From NCBI GenBank assembly GCA_003282835.1, contig QBYL01000002.1, positions 1-50,000 on the forward strand: a stretch of 50,000 nucleotides of DNA, written 5' to 3'. This DNA comes from Pelagibacteraceae bacterium AG-325-J13. GTDB taxonomy: Bacteria > Pseudomonadota > Alphaproteobacteria > Pelagibacterales > Pelagibacteraceae. Positions 19,559-28,768 of this stretch are shown here, piece by piece. The notes under the pieces were generated by a model that did not search any database, was not told the DNA's origin, and worked only from the letters and a program-made list of their open reading frames with translations. The number at the start of each line of letters is the position of its first letter. Position 1 is the first letter of the stretch. Position numbers and translations under genes: made by a program.

Positions 19559-19741
19559 ATGCAACTTAAATACAATCGACAACAATCTATCGGAAGTTCC
19601 ATCGTACGGATACTTATCAAATTATTGCTCGTTTTTGTTCTTTTTATAGTTGCAATTTTTTTAATAGAAAAAATAACTTTTCCAAGCCCTGAAAAAAATT
19701 ACAAAATTGATATTACAGATGAAATTAAAAAGCTTAAATAA
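19559..19741 (+). CDS. Small single-pass membrane protein, unknown function
   Basis: A 60-residue protein: basic N-terminus (MQLKYNRQQSIG), one strong transmembrane helix at about residues 17-40 (IVRILIKLLLVFVLFIVAIF), and a charged C-terminal tail. It is divergent from aroK and overlaps the next gene by 23 bases, so the two are probably translated together. I do not recognise a family; it looks like a genuine gene because of the clean membrane topology and position. Confidence 0.6.
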   Translation: MQLKYNRQQSIGSSIVRILIKLLLVFVLFIVAIFLIEKITFPSPEKNYKIDITDEIKKLK

Positions 19742-21452
19742 AATACTAAGCTTAATTTTTTTCTTCTCAATTATTTTGCCAGTTTTAGCAGACGAAAAAA
19801 TTGATATTTGGAATAAAGAAAAAAAAGAAAAAACCACAAATGATATCTCTGAATCAGATAACAAAAATAACAATCAAGCACCTAAAGGATTAAAAATAGA
19901 AAGTTTAAATAATGATATTGAAATTCAAGATAAAGCATTAGAGCCCTCAAAAGAAATTAAAATTTTTGGAATTTATGATCCTGCTGAAAATGATTTTAAT
20001 TTGAATATGTGGTCAAAAACTGACTCAGATAATGTAAAATCAATAATTAAAAGAATAAATAAAATAAAACTTTCGAGCACTGCAGAAAAATTATTTGAAA
20101 ATACTCTTCTATCTTTTGCATACCCTCCTAAGGGTATGAGTGAAAGTGATTTTTTAAACTTAAAAATTAACTGGATGATTAATAATAAAAAAACTGGACT
20201 TATAGAAAAATTTTTAAATCAGAATAGTACGTTTCCAAATAAAAAAAAACTCATTCAACATCTGATTGACAACAATATTGCTAAGGCAAATATAAAAGAG
20301 GGATGTGAAAAAATAAATTTTTTAGACAAGGACATAAAAGACAATTACCTAGATAAATTTAAAGTTTATTGTTTAGTTTACAATAAAAAGAACAATGAAG
20401 CTCAATTACAATTAGATATTTTAAGAGAAGAGAAAAGATCTGATAGTTTTTTTGATAATAAAATAGATTTTCTTTTAGGGGTTACAAACAAAACAACTAA
20501 AAAGATTAATGAGAAAAACTTACTAAATTTTTATTTATCTAGTGTTACAATAGAAAATTTTGAATTTGAGCCAAAAGAAAATACAAAAAAAGTCATATGG
20601 GAATATTTGAATGCTGCTAATTTAATTAAACTTGATAACATAGATAAAGAAAAATTAGATAGTTTAGAAAAAGCAGCTAATTCAAATCAATTGGATAAAG
20701 AAAAGATTTTTAAAATTTATTCCAATATTTCTTTTGACTTAAATAATTTAATTAAAGCTGAAGATATTTATCAAACATTGGATAGCGTAGATGCTAGAGC
20801 GCTAATCTATCAAAAGTATCTTTTATCAGATAATGAAGAAAATAAAATAAAATTACTATTTACTCTAAAAGATCTATTTCAAAAAGATGATTTATCGAAT
20901 GTGTACACGAAGTTCTTAAGTGATAGATTGAAAGAAATTGATACTGAAAATCTTTCAAAATCATATAAAGAAATAGTTAAAAATAACATAGTTACTGAGG
21001 AGGAAATTAAATTAGGAAAAATAAAATATAATGATAAGATTTTGCATCAATCAAGACTATTAAAGTATTTTAAAAAAGAAATAGATCAAAAAAAAGCTCA
21101 GAAGGATTTTATTAAAATATTTAAAAAGATTAAAAAAAATAGAAAATATTTCTTTTCTGCAAAAGATGTTGCCTTGGTAGAGTCATTAATACAAGATGGC
21201 TTTCAGCTTCCAAAAGAATTAAATTTTAAAGAAATCTCTAAAGATTATGACATCCCATCAAATTTATTACAACTTGCTAAGAGAGAAGAGTCTGCATTTT
21301 TAACTTTAAAGTTAGTTGAAATTATTGGTGAAGACGAGGCATACAATTTAGATCCTGAAACTATTTATTTTATTACCCATCTTTTAAATCAAAATAATTT
21401 AAAAAAGATAAGAAATGATATTTTGATATCAGCCCTTCCACAACGTTCTTAA
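19719..21452 (+). CDS. Large secreted Lys/Glu/Asn-rich protein, unknown function
   Basis: About 577 residues from the ATG at 19719, chosen over the in-frame ATG at 19707 because it opens directly onto a signal peptide (KILSLIFFFSIILPVLA, cleavage likely before DEKID). After a low-complexity charged linker the rest is largely helical, with regular Leu/Ile spacing that suggests an alpha-solenoid of repeated helices, though no named repeat is recognised. It follows the small membrane protein (23-base overlap) and precedes def by 16 bases. A periplasmic location is inferred from the signal peptide; the function is not known. Confidence 0.75.
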   Translation: MKLKSLNKILSLIFFFSIILPVLADEKIDIWNKEKKEKTTNDISESDNKNNNQAPKGLKIESLNNDIEIQDKALEPSKEIKIFGIYDPAENDFNLNMWSKTDSDNVKSIIKRINKIKLSSTAEKLFENTLLSFAYPPKGMSESDFLNLKINWMINNKKTGLIEKFLNQNSTFPNKKKLIQHLIDNNIAKANIKEGCEKINFLDKDIKDNYLDKFKVYCLVYNKKNNEAQLQLDILREEKRSDSFFDNKIDFLLGVTNKTTKKINEKNLLNFYLSSVTIENFEFEPKENTKKVIWEYLNAANLIKLDNIDKEKLDSLEKAANSNQLDKEKIFKIYSNISFDLNNLIKAEDIYQTLDSVDARALIYQKYLLSDNEENKIKLLFTLKDLFQKDDLSNVYTKFLSDRLKEIDTENLSKSYKEIVKNNIVTEEEIKLGKIKYNDKILHQSRLLKYFKKEIDQKKAQKDFIKIFKKIKKNRKYFFSAKDVALVESLIQDGFQLPKELNFKEISKDYDIPSNLLQLAKREESAFLTLKLVEIIGEDEAYNLDPETIYFITHLLNQNNLKKIRNDILISALPQRS

Positions 21453-21468
21453 TTACAATATAAATTAT

Positions 21469-21993
21469 ATGATGATTAGAAAAATTCTTATTGAACCTGA
21501 TCCGATTTTGAGAAAAAAGTGCTCAAATTTGGAAATAGTCAATGATGATGTTAGAAAATTAATGGATCAAATGTTAGCTACTATGTATAACGCCCCTGGC
21601 ATTGGATTAGCTGCAATACAAATAGGAATATTAAAAAGAGTAGTAGTCATTGATATTTCCAAGGATCAAGAGAAAAAAAATCCTATTTTTTTAGTTAATC
21701 CTGTAATCTTAAATAAATCAAAATCAACATCTGTATATGAGGAAGGATGTCTCTCTCTACCAGGTCAGTTTGCAGAAATAGAAAGGCCAGCTGAGTGTGT
21801 TATAAAGTATATAGATTATAACGGTAAAGAGAAAAAGTTAGAAGCTAAAGGTCTATTAGCTACATGTGTCCAACATGAAGTAGACCATCTTGATGGAATA
21901 CTATTTATTGATTATCTATCTAAATTAAAGAAAGATATGATAATTAAAAAACTTATTAAACAAAAAAAAGAAATCAAGAGAATTGTAGTCTAA
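21469..21993 (+). CDS. def: Peptide deformylase
   Basis: Metalloenzyme that removes the N-formyl group from nascent proteins; 174 residues. All three active-site motifs are present: GIGLAAIQIG (G-x-G-x-A-A-x-Q), EGCLSLPG with the metal-binding Cys, and QHEVDHLDG with the HExxH ligands. Translation may start at either of two adjacent ATGs (21469 or 21472). fmt follows after four bases, the usual def-fmt pairing of formyl addition and removal. Confidence 0.97.
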   Translation: MMIRKILIEPDPILRKKCSNLEIVNDDVRKLMDQMLATMYNAPGIGLAAIQIGILKRVVVIDISKDQEKKNPIFLVNPVILNKSKSTSVYEEGCLSLPGQFAEIERPAECVIKYIDYNGKEKKLEAKGLLATCVQHEVDHLDGILFIDYLSKLKKDMIIKKLIKQKKEIKRIVV

Positions 21994-21997
21994 ATTA

Positions 21998-22918
21998 ATG
22001 TCACAAAAAATTGTATTTATGGGAACTCCTGAGTTCTCAATTCCTACATTAGAACTATTGATTAATTCGAAGTATGATATTGCGGCTGTTTACACTCAAC
22101 CTCCATCAAAAGCTAATCGTGGACAAAAAACTATTCCGTCAAGCATAGAAATTTTTTCAAAAAAAAAGTTACTAAATGTAAAAACACCAGAGAGTTTAAA
22201 TAATGACGGTGAATTTGAATATTTTAAAAGTTTAAAGCCAGATCTTGTCGTTGTTGTTGCTTATGGAAAAATAATACCCAAAAAATTTTTAGATTTACCC
22301 AAATTTGGTTTTATCAATTTACATGCATCTCTTCTACCTAAATGGCGTGGAGCTGCTCCTATTCAAAGATCAATTATGAATTTGGATACTCAGACTGGTA
22401 TAAGCATAATGAAAATTATAGAAAAGTTAGATGCTGGCCCAGTTATGCATAAAGAGATAATTAAAATTAATGAAAACGTTGATACTTTTACTTTATCTAA
22501 AGTTTTATCTAACTTAGGTGCAAAATCTATGATTAATGCTTTGCAAAAAGTATTTAATAGCCAAGCTGTTTTTAATGAACAGGACCATAGTAAAGCTACT
22601 TATGCAAAAAAAATTACTAAACAGGAAGGTCAAATAAATTGGAACGAAAGCGCAAACAAGATTGTAGCGAAGATAAATGGTTTAAATCCAAATCCAGGAG
22701 CATGGTTTAAATTCAAAGGTGAAAGAATAAAGATTTGGAAGGGTATAGTAGCCAATAAAGAGGGTAAACCAGGAGAAATAATTGACTCTAATCTAACTAT
22801 TGCATGTAGTGAAAAATCAATAAAAATTATTGAAATTCAAAAGGAAGGAAAGACAAGACAGACAGCTGAAAAATTCTTATTAGGAAGTAAATTAAAACAA
22901 GGAGAGATTATAAGCTAA
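21998..22918 (+). CDS. fmt: Methionyl-tRNA formyltransferase
   Basis: Formylates initiator Met-tRNA using 10-formyl-THF; 306 residues. The N-terminus (IVFMGTPEFSIPTLELL) and the active site NLHASLLPKWRGAAPIQRS, with catalytic Asn/His and the following D near DTQTGIS, are canonical. The C-terminal OB-fold tRNA-binding domain is at about 205-306 (INGLNPNPGAW). Its stop overlaps the truA ATG by one base. Confidence 0.97.
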   Translation: MSQKIVFMGTPEFSIPTLELLINSKYDIAAVYTQPPSKANRGQKTIPSSIEIFSKKKLLNVKTPESLNNDGEFEYFKSLKPDLVVVVAYGKIIPKKFLDLPKFGFINLHASLLPKWRGAAPIQRSIMNLDTQTGISIMKIIEKLDAGPVMHKEIIKINENVDTFTLSKVLSNLGAKSMINALQKVFNSQAVFNEQDHSKATYAKKITKQEGQINWNESANKIVAKINGLNPNPGAWFKFKGERIKIWKGIVANKEGKPGEIIDSNLTIACSEKSIKIIEIQKEGKTRQTAEKFLLGSKLKQGEIIS

Positions 22919-23658
22919 TGTTTACTTACCAAATCCTAATTGAGTATTCGGGAACCAAGTTTTTTGGATGGCAAAAACAAAAAAAAGGCAAAACAGTACA
23001 AGGCACATTAGAAAGTGCTTTATCAAAATTTTTAAAAGAGAAGATTAAATTAGTAGGATCTGGTCGTACAGACTCGGGAGTGCATGCTTTGGCTCAATCG
23101 GCTCATTTTAAATCAAAAATTGACATTAAAAATAAAGATAATTTTATTAATTCTGCAAATTACTTTTTAAAAAAAAATCCGATATCTATTTTAAGTTTGA
23201 AAAAGAGGTCTTCCAGATTCCATGCACGACATAGTGCAGTAGAAAGATCCTATCAATACGTTATTATTAATAGACAGTCATCTTTGATATTGGAAAAAAA
23301 TAAAGCATGGCATGTTAAAAAAGAACTCAATTTAAACGTAATGAAAAAAGGTGCTGAAATTTTGAGAGGGACACATAATTTTTCGACATTTCGTGCATCT
23401 TCATGTCAAGCGAAATCTCCGATTAGAAATTTAAAAAAAATTTCAATAAAAAAAAATAAAAATAAAATAATTTTATTTTTTAAATCTCAATCTTTCTTAC
23501 AGCAACAGGTAAGATCGATGGTTGGTTCTTTAAAATATCTTGGTGAAGGTAGGTGGGATATAGATAAATTCACAAAAAATTTTAAATCAAAAAAAAGATC
23601 AAATTGTGCTCCTCCCGCTCCACCTCAAGGATTATACCTTTTTAAAGTATGTTACTGA
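22918..23658 (+). CDS. truA: tRNA pseudouridine(38-40) synthase
   Basis: Modifies U38-U40 in the anticodon arm of many tRNAs; 246 residues. The catalytic Asp lies in GSGRTDSGVHAL (about 47-58). YSGTKFFGWQKQ is at the N-terminus, and GTHNFSTFRAS and FLQQQVRSMVG further on. It is the last gene of the def-fmt-truA unit and ends five bases before the stop of a convergent glycosyltransferase gene. Confidence 0.97.
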   Translation: MFTYQILIEYSGTKFFGWQKQKKGKTVQGTLESALSKFLKEKIKLVGSGRTDSGVHALAQSAHFKSKIDIKNKDNFINSANYFLKKNPISILSLKKRSSRFHARHSAVERSYQYVIINRQSSLILEKNKAWHVKKELNLNVMKKGAEILRGTHNFSTFRASSCQAKSPIRNLKKISIKKNKNKIILFFKSQSFLQQQVRSMVGSLKYLGEGRWDIDKFTKNFKSKKRSNCAPPAPPQGLYLFKVCY

Positions 23659-23663
23659 AAAAT

Positions 23664-24809
23664 TTAAATTTTGTCTAAAAAACTTAAAATGTTTTCCCAT
23701 CTTAATCTTTTTATATTTATTAAGCTCCTTTTTGACGCAGAAATACTAAAATTTTTATTATTCTTTAATTTGATAATTTTTGTAATTAATTCTTGATTAT
23801 TTTTGTAGTAGATAATTTTGCTATTTTTAATTGCATCAAAATTTTTTGCAACTTGTCTACTACTAATGCTTGGTATTCCAAAAGACATATATGTTAATAG
23901 TTTAGTTTGAATTCCAGATGAGATATCTAAATTTGCTAATCCACATATTACTTTTTCTAAGTATGGCTCTAATTTATTTATTTGACCAAGTACCTTGACG
24001 TTTTTTTTATTTTTTAAAACTAATTTATCAAATTTTGCAATTTCACCTATAATATGAAATTCTATATCAGGATACTTTTTGTTAATTAAAGGAAGGATTT
24101 TATTTGAAAAATCATAACATGCTTTCTTATTTGGGATGTATCTTATATTTCCAATGAATATAATCTTGTAATTTTTCTTACTAAATTTGTATTTTTTTTT
24201 AATCTGATCTACACCAAATGGATATTGAATTATCTTTTTATGATATGATTTTTTTGTAATTTTTATCTCTTTTTTGGAATGTAGAAGAATTTTATGAAAT
24301 GTACTGAAACAATAGTCTTCATACTTTTTAAGAAGCAAGGACTCGAAAAAATAAATTAACTTTGCTGGGTTTAAAAAAAATAATTGTTTACTTGTTTGAT
24401 TATAATTTGCTGATACTAAATCAGCCATATCTAAAATTTTTTTGTTATTAACATTATTTGGTAAATATTGTACTGTTCTAAATGATTGGAAGAATAATAT
24501 ATCATACTTATAATAATTATCTTTTACGTAATCTTTGATTTTTGATGAAAAAAAATAACCTAGTTGCATAGGTTTAAAATTAATTAGTGATAAAATAATT
24601 TTAAAAATTTTAAAAAGCAAATTTTCATTACGAAATCCCTGATAACTTAATCTACTATACTTCTTTTTTATATTTGATTCATTTATACTGACAACTTTTA
24701 CAAAATTATTTTTACTTAAATAATTAACAATTTTTTTTGCCCTTATAACGTCCCCGGAATATCTCCCTGAAAAAGGATTTCTGTTGGATACAAATAATAT
24801 TTTTTTCAT
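23664..24809 (-). CDS. GT-B fold glycosyltransferase (GT4-like)
   Basis: A 381-residue glycosyltransferase of unknown acceptor. The N-terminus (FVSNRNPFSGRYSGDVIRAKKIVNYL) is a typical GT-B acceptor-domain start, and YKIIFIGNIRYIPNKKACYDF near residue 215 opens the donor-binding domain. A CGLANLDISSGIQTKLLTYMSFGIPSIS-type region near 290-315 fills the place of the usual E-x7-E segment, with less conserved acidic residues. It is the last gene of the long rpmH-led minus-strand run, one base after the SET gene. Confidence 0.78.
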   Translation of the reverse strand: MKKILFVSNRNPFSGRYSGDVIRAKKIVNYLSKNNFVKVVSINESNIKKKYSRLSYQGFRNENLLFKIFKIILSLINFKPMQLGYFFSSKIKDYVKDNYYKYDILFFQSFRTVQYLPNNVNNKKILDMADLVSANYNQTSKQLFFLNPAKLIYFFESLLLKKYEDYCFSTFHKILLHSKKEIKITKKSYHKKIIQYPFGVDQIKKKYKFSKKNYKIIFIGNIRYIPNKKACYDFSNKILPLINKKYPDIEFHIIGEIAKFDKLVLKNKKNVKVLGQINKLEPYLEKVICGLANLDISSGIQTKLLTYMSFGIPSISSRQVAKNFDAIKNSKIIYYKNNQELITKIIKLKNNKNFSISASKRSLINIKRLRWENILSFLDKI

Positions 24810-24810
24810 T

Positions 24811-25269
24811 CTATCTAATTTTATTTTTTGATTTTTTAATTCTCCACCTAGACTCGGATCTTACTATAAAACCAACGCAGTTTTTTGATCCACATCTACA
24901 AGGAAAATCTTTATAATCTTCATCGTATCCAAACCCGTAATCATAGGTTAATTCCTCACCTTTTTTAATATTTCTTATTGCGAAAACCCAAACTTTTAGA
25001 CCCGTCCCATAAACTTCACAATTTGGATCACAAGAATGATTTATTAATCTTGCAGTATTATATTTGAAATCACCATCCAGATCATATTTCTTATTGATAT
25101 TAAATAAATAGATTGCTTTCTCGTTGTCAAACTTAGGATTTTTCTCTACCTGTTCTTTTGTTAGAATTTTTCCCTTATATTCAATTATTTTTGTATGATC
25201 TCTTATATCACAGTTTGCATACAAACCTTTATTATCTATTTTTGAATTTCTAATTTTATATAACTTCAC
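24811..25269 (-). CDS. Stand-alone SET/post-SET domain protein
   Basis: A 152-residue protein consisting almost only of a SET lysine-methyltransferase fold. Hallmarks are RLINHSCDPNCEV (N77-H78-S79-C80 motif), GEELTYDYGF (about 105-113) and a post-SET cluster C124-x-C126-x4-C131 that, with C84, could hold one zinc as in eukaryotic SET enzymes. Bacterial SET proteins are known, but the substrate here is not predictable. It starts with GTG, overlaps dapE by four bases, and is followed one base later by a glycosyltransferase. Protein Lys methylation is inferred from the intact motifs. Confidence 0.9.
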   Translation of the reverse strand: MKLYKIRNSKIDNKGLYANCDIRDHTKIIEYKGKILTKEQVEKNPKFDNEKAIYLFNINKKYDLDGDFKYNTARLINHSCDPNCEVYGTGLKVWVFAIRNIKKGEELTYDYGFGYDEDYKDFPCRCGSKNCVGFIVRSESRWRIKKSKNKIR

Positions 25270-26423
25270 TTAAAATACTCTATTAAGATAAGTTTATAAA
25301 TTTCAGTAAGTTTTCTAAGATCAGATATTGAAACACATTCATCAACTTTATGCATAGTTTTATTCACCAAACCAAATTCCAAACAAGGTGATATTTTCCT
25401 TATAAATCTTGCATCAGATGTGCCACCTGTAGTAGAGAATTTAGGACTTATTCGCGTAACTTTTTTAATTATTTGTTTTGCTAAAATAATAGTCTTATTG
25501 GGCTTAGTAAGGAAGGACTCACCATTAACTGTGTAATTTATTTTAAATTTACATTTGTTTTTTTTACAAATTTTTTTAACAACTAGGTTTATTTTCTTTT
25601 TTAAAGAAAGTGCTGTATGTAAATTATTAAATCTAATATTAAATTGAGCTTTAGCACTTCCAGGTATTACATTATATGCTTTATTATTCACATCCACACT
25701 CGTGAATTCGAGATTAGACGGTTGAAAATTTTTATTTCCTTTGTCTAATTTTTTATCTTTAAGCTTCTTACAGACGCTTACAAGCGTATTTATTGGATTG
25801 TTTACTAGGTGTGGGTAAGCAACATGTCCTTGAATTCCATATATTTCAATAGTGCCAGACATACTACCTCTTCTACCTATTTTTATCATCTCACCCAATT
25901 TATTTGGATTTGTAGGTTCACCAACTATACAAAAATTTATTTTTTCATTCTTCTTTTTTAAATATTCAACAACTTTTTTGGTACCATTGATTGCATAACC
26001 TTCTTCATCGCCAGTTATTAGAAAACTTATAGACCCATTGAATTTTGGTTTTTTTTTAATAAATTTGCTCACAGCAGAAACAAAGCAAGCAATAGAACTT
26101 TTCATATCATTTGCACCTCTTCCTATTAAATGATTTTTTTTAATTCTAGGTTTGAAAGGGTTTACAGTCCAATTATTGATATTACCTGGGGGGACTACAT
26201 CTGTATGTCCAGCATAACATAAGTTTGGTTGTTTAGACCCAAACTTTGCATATAAATTTTTTATAGGTTTACTATTTTTATCTCTGAATTCTAAAATTTT
26301 ACATTTAAAACCTAATGACTTTAATTTTTTGCTTAAAAAATTTATCGCTCCAGCATCTTTAGGTGTAACACTTGGAAAGGTAATAAGCTCTTTAGCTAAA
26401 TGTAATTCATCTATATTTTGCAT
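25266..26423 (-). CDS. dapE: Succinyl-diaminopimelate desuccinylase
   Basis: Di-zinc M20-family hydrolase that releases LL-diaminopimelate in the succinylase branch of lysine/DAP synthesis; 385 residues. Metal ligands are visible in YAGHTDVVPPG and GRGANDMKSS, the catalytic and ligand Glu pair in TGDEEGYAING, and a C-terminal His in VNKTMHKVDE. It abuts dapD with a one-base overlap and overlaps the SET gene by four bases. Confidence 0.96.
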   Translation of the reverse strand: MQNIDELHLAKELITFPSVTPKDAGAINFLSKKLKSLGFKCKILEFRDKNSKPIKNLYAKFGSKQPNLCYAGHTDVVPPGNINNWTVNPFKPRIKKNHLIGRGANDMKSSIACFVSAVSKFIKKKPKFNGSISFLITGDEEGYAINGTKKVVEYLKKKNEKINFCIVGEPTNPNKLGEMIKIGRRGSMSGTIEIYGIQGHVAYPHLVNNPINTLVSVCKKLKDKKLDKGNKNFQPSNLEFTSVDVNNKAYNVIPGSAKAQFNIRFNNLHTALSLKKKINLVVKKICKKNKCKFKINYTVNGESFLTKPNKTIILAKQIIKKVTRISPKFSTTGGTSDARFIRKISPCLEFGLVNKTMHKVDECVSISDLRKLTEIYKLILIEYFK

Positions 26424-27250
26424 TAATCTCTTAATAAATCATTAATTGACGTTTTGCTTCTTGTTTTTTCATCAACTTTTTTCACGATAACAGCACAATA
26501 TAACGAAGGTCCATCAGGATTTTTTTTGTTAGGTACAGTGCCTGGAACCACAACTGAATATGCTGGAACTTTTCCATAAGTTATTTTTCCTGTTTCCCTA
26601 TCTACAATTTTAGTTGAAGCTCCAATATAAACACCCATTGATATTACTGCACCTTCCTCAATAAGCACCCCCTCAGCAATTTCTGACCTAGCTCCTATAA
26701 AACAATTGTCTTCAATAATTACTGGTCCGGCTTGTAGAGGTTCAAGAACACCTCCTATGCCTGCGCCTCCGGAAACATGACAATTTTTTCCAACTTGTGC
26801 GCATGATCCAACGGAAGCCCAAGTATCAATCATAGTTCCACTATCAACATAAGCTCCTAAATTAACGAAACAGGGCATTAAAACAACTCCTTTAGCTATG
26901 AACGATCCTTTTCTAACTACGCCATTAGGAACGTGTCTGTAGCCAGCTTTTTTCCAATCTCCCTCATCCCATAAAACTGATTTGCCTGGAACTTTGTCAT
27001 ACCAAGTAGTGTACGGCCCCTTAGACATTTTCATCTTGTTGACTTTAAAGCTTAACAAAATTGCTTTTTTAACCCATTGGTTGACTGTCCAATTGCCATT
27101 TTGCTTTTCTGCAACACGCACCTCACCTTTGTCAGTTAACTCTATAGTTTCATTAATCGCAGATAAGATTTTAATATCAGATTTTTCAGAAACATTTTCT
27201 TTTTCTTCAAAAGCTTTATTGATTATACTTTCAAGTTCGTTTAATTTCAT
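26423..27250 (-). CDS. dapD: Tetrahydrodipicolinate N-succinyltransferase
   Basis: Trimeric left-handed beta-helix enzyme that succinylates tetrahydrodipicolinate using succinyl-CoA; 275 residues, full length. Hexapeptide repeats run from about residue 110 to 205 ([20 protein letters not shown], then [10 protein letters not shown] and [15 protein letters not shown]). The 5' end overlaps the HAD gene by 20 bases, and the stop overlaps dapE by one. Together with dapE and the distant lysC it gives DAP for the cell wall and lysine. Confidence 0.97.
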   Translation of the reverse strand: MKLNELESIINKAFEEKENVSEKSDIKILSAINETIELTDKGEVRVAEKQNGNWTVNQWVKKAILLSFKVNKMKMSKGPYTTWYDKVPGKSVLWDEGDWKKAGYRHVPNGVVRKGSFIAKGVVLMPCFVNLGAYVDSGTMIDTWASVGSCAQVGKNCHVSGGAGIGGVLEPLQAGPVIIEDNCFIGARSEIAEGVLIEEGAVISMGVYIGASTKIVDRETGKITYGKVPAYSVVVPGTVPNKKNPDGPSLYCAVIVKKVDEKTRSKTSINDLLRD

Positions 27251-27902
27251 TTATCTCCTTTAAAAAATTAGCAAGTTTATCCGTTTTATAATTTACAAAA
27301 TTAGCATCAGAAAATTTTGCAGCCCATGGCTCATTATTTTTGATCCAAACAGTTTTCATACCCATCTCAAAAGCCGGCTTTAAATTTCTGGCTATATCCT
27401 CAAAGAATATACAATATTCTGGCTCAATTTTGTAATTTTCTACAATTTTTTTATAGGGTTCTTCTGACGGTTTAGGAATAAACTCAGAATCTCTTATATC
27501 AAAAATTCCGTCAAAAAGCATATCAATTCCAATTCTTTTTGTAACATTAAGCGCATGTGCTCTAGAGCCATTTGTAAATATTATCTTCTTACCATTTAAT
27601 TTTTCTATTTCTTTTTTCAAATATTCGTCTTTATCCAAAAAACTAAGATCAACATCGTGCACAAACTCTAAAAATTCATCAGCATCAATCTTATGATGTT
27701 TTATCATTCCGTTTAACGTTGTATTGTATTCCTGAAAATAGTTTTTCTGAATTTTTCTTGCTTCTTCTGGACCTACATTGAGTTTTTCAGAAATAAATTT
27801 GGTCATTTTTTTATCCACTTGTTCAAACACTTTAGTAGCTCCATCATAAAGCGTATTGTCTAAATCAAATAACCAATATTTTATATCTAAAAGGTTTTTC
27901 AT
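27231..27902 (-). CDS. HAD-family hydrolase, pyrimidine 5'-nucleotidase type
   Basis: Cytoplasmic phosphatase of 223 residues. HAD motif I is [11 protein letters not shown] (nucleophile and acid/base Asp near 14-16), motif II is IFTNGSR, motif III is the KPSEEPYKK Lys, and motif IV is [13 protein letters not shown]. The DLDNTLY form and cap pattern match the pyrimidine 5'-nucleotidase (SDT1-like) subgroup commonly seen beside argB or dapD in alphaproteobacteria. It overlaps argB by four bases and dapD by 20. The true substrate is uncertain. Confidence 0.87.
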   Translation of the reverse strand: MKNLLDIKYWLFDLDNTLYDGATKVFEQVDKKMTKFISEKLNVGPEEARKIQKNYFQEYNTTLNGMIKHHKIDADEFLEFVHDVDLSFLDKDEYLKKEIEKLNGKKIIFTNGSRAHALNVTKRIGIDMLFDGIFDIRDSEFIPKPSEEPYKKIVENYKIEPEYCIFFEDIARNLKPAFEMGMKTVWIKNNEPWAAKFSDANFVNYKTDKLANFLKEINEIKRT

Positions 27903-28768
27903 TTTCTTATTAGCGTTCCAGCTCCCTTGTCTGAAAATATTTCATGAAGTATTGAATGTGGTTTTCTTCCATCAAGAATGACAACACCTCTAACGCCATT
28001 TTCAACAGCATCAACACAATTTTTAATTTTGGGTATCATTCCGCCTTGTACGACTTTCCATTCAATGAGATTTTTAAGGTCAAAAGGTTTAATTTCAGAA
28101 ATTAACTTTTTATTATCATCATACACACCCTCAACATTTGTCATTAATAATAATCTCCTAGATTTAAGTTTCTTAGCAATGGCGTTAGCTGCAGTATCTC
28201 CATTGATATTGTATGATTGATTATTTTCGTCTAGGCCTAACGGAGCTACTACAGGAATTTTGTTCTGATTTATCATTTCTTCAATAATATCAGAATTAAT
28301 TTTTTTTGGAATTCCCACATATCCAAGTTCTTTTTGTTCTGGATTAACATAAATTATATTATTTTTTTTTGTATTAATTGAAATTGCATTTGATCCTTGT
28401 TTATTTAAAGAGCTCACAATATCGTTGTTAAAGTCAATTAAAACTTCCTCAACGATCTTAATAACTTTTTTATCAGTAACTCTTAGACCATTAATGAATT
28501 TAGTTTCAATATTTTCCTCGTCTAATCTTTTTTTTATTCTTGGACCTCCCCCGTGTACAACAATTATTGATAGACCAAGTTTATTAAGTATATTGATATC
28601 CTCAATAAAATTATTGAAGATGCTTCTATCTATTAAAACATTACCACCATATTTAATTACTATTTTTTCTTTTTTATATTTTGAAACATATTTTGCGACA
28701 TTACTAATGTTTGGAGCATCCAAAGGCCAAAACTTTTCGATTTCCTTTAAATTTAAATCTTTTGACAT
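27899..28768 (-). CDS. argB: Acetylglutamate kinase
   Basis: Phosphorylates N-acetylglutamate, the second step of arginine synthesis; 289 residues of the amino-acid kinase fold. Visible motifs are KYGGNVLID (about 39-47), VVHGGGPRIKKRLD, the NGDTAANAIAKKLK substrate/ATP segment and GGMIPKIKNCVDAV. It directly abuts yidC upstream and overlaps the HAD gene by four bases downstream. Its pathway partner argJ is at 40496-41800. Confidence 0.96.
   Translation of the reverse strand: MSKDLNLKEIEKFWPLDAPNISNVAKYVSKYKKEKIVIKYGGNVLIDRSIFNNFIEDINILNKLGLSIIVVHGGGPRIKKRLDEENIETKFINGLRVTDKKVIKIVEEVLIDFNNDIVSSLNKQGSNAISINTKKNNIIYVNPEQKELGYVGIPKKINSDIIEEMINQNKIPVVAPLGLDENNQSYNINGDTAANAIAKKLKSRRLLLMTNVEGVYDDNKKLISEIKPFDLKNLIEWKVVQGGMIPKIKNCVDAVENGVRGVVILDGRKPHSILHEIFSDKGAGTLIRK

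Noticed and set aside
23990-24040. Long T/A homopolymer runs as possible slippery or phase-variation tracts
   Set aside because: Runs of 6-9 A or T are common across the whole window because of base composition; none sits at a broken reading frame.
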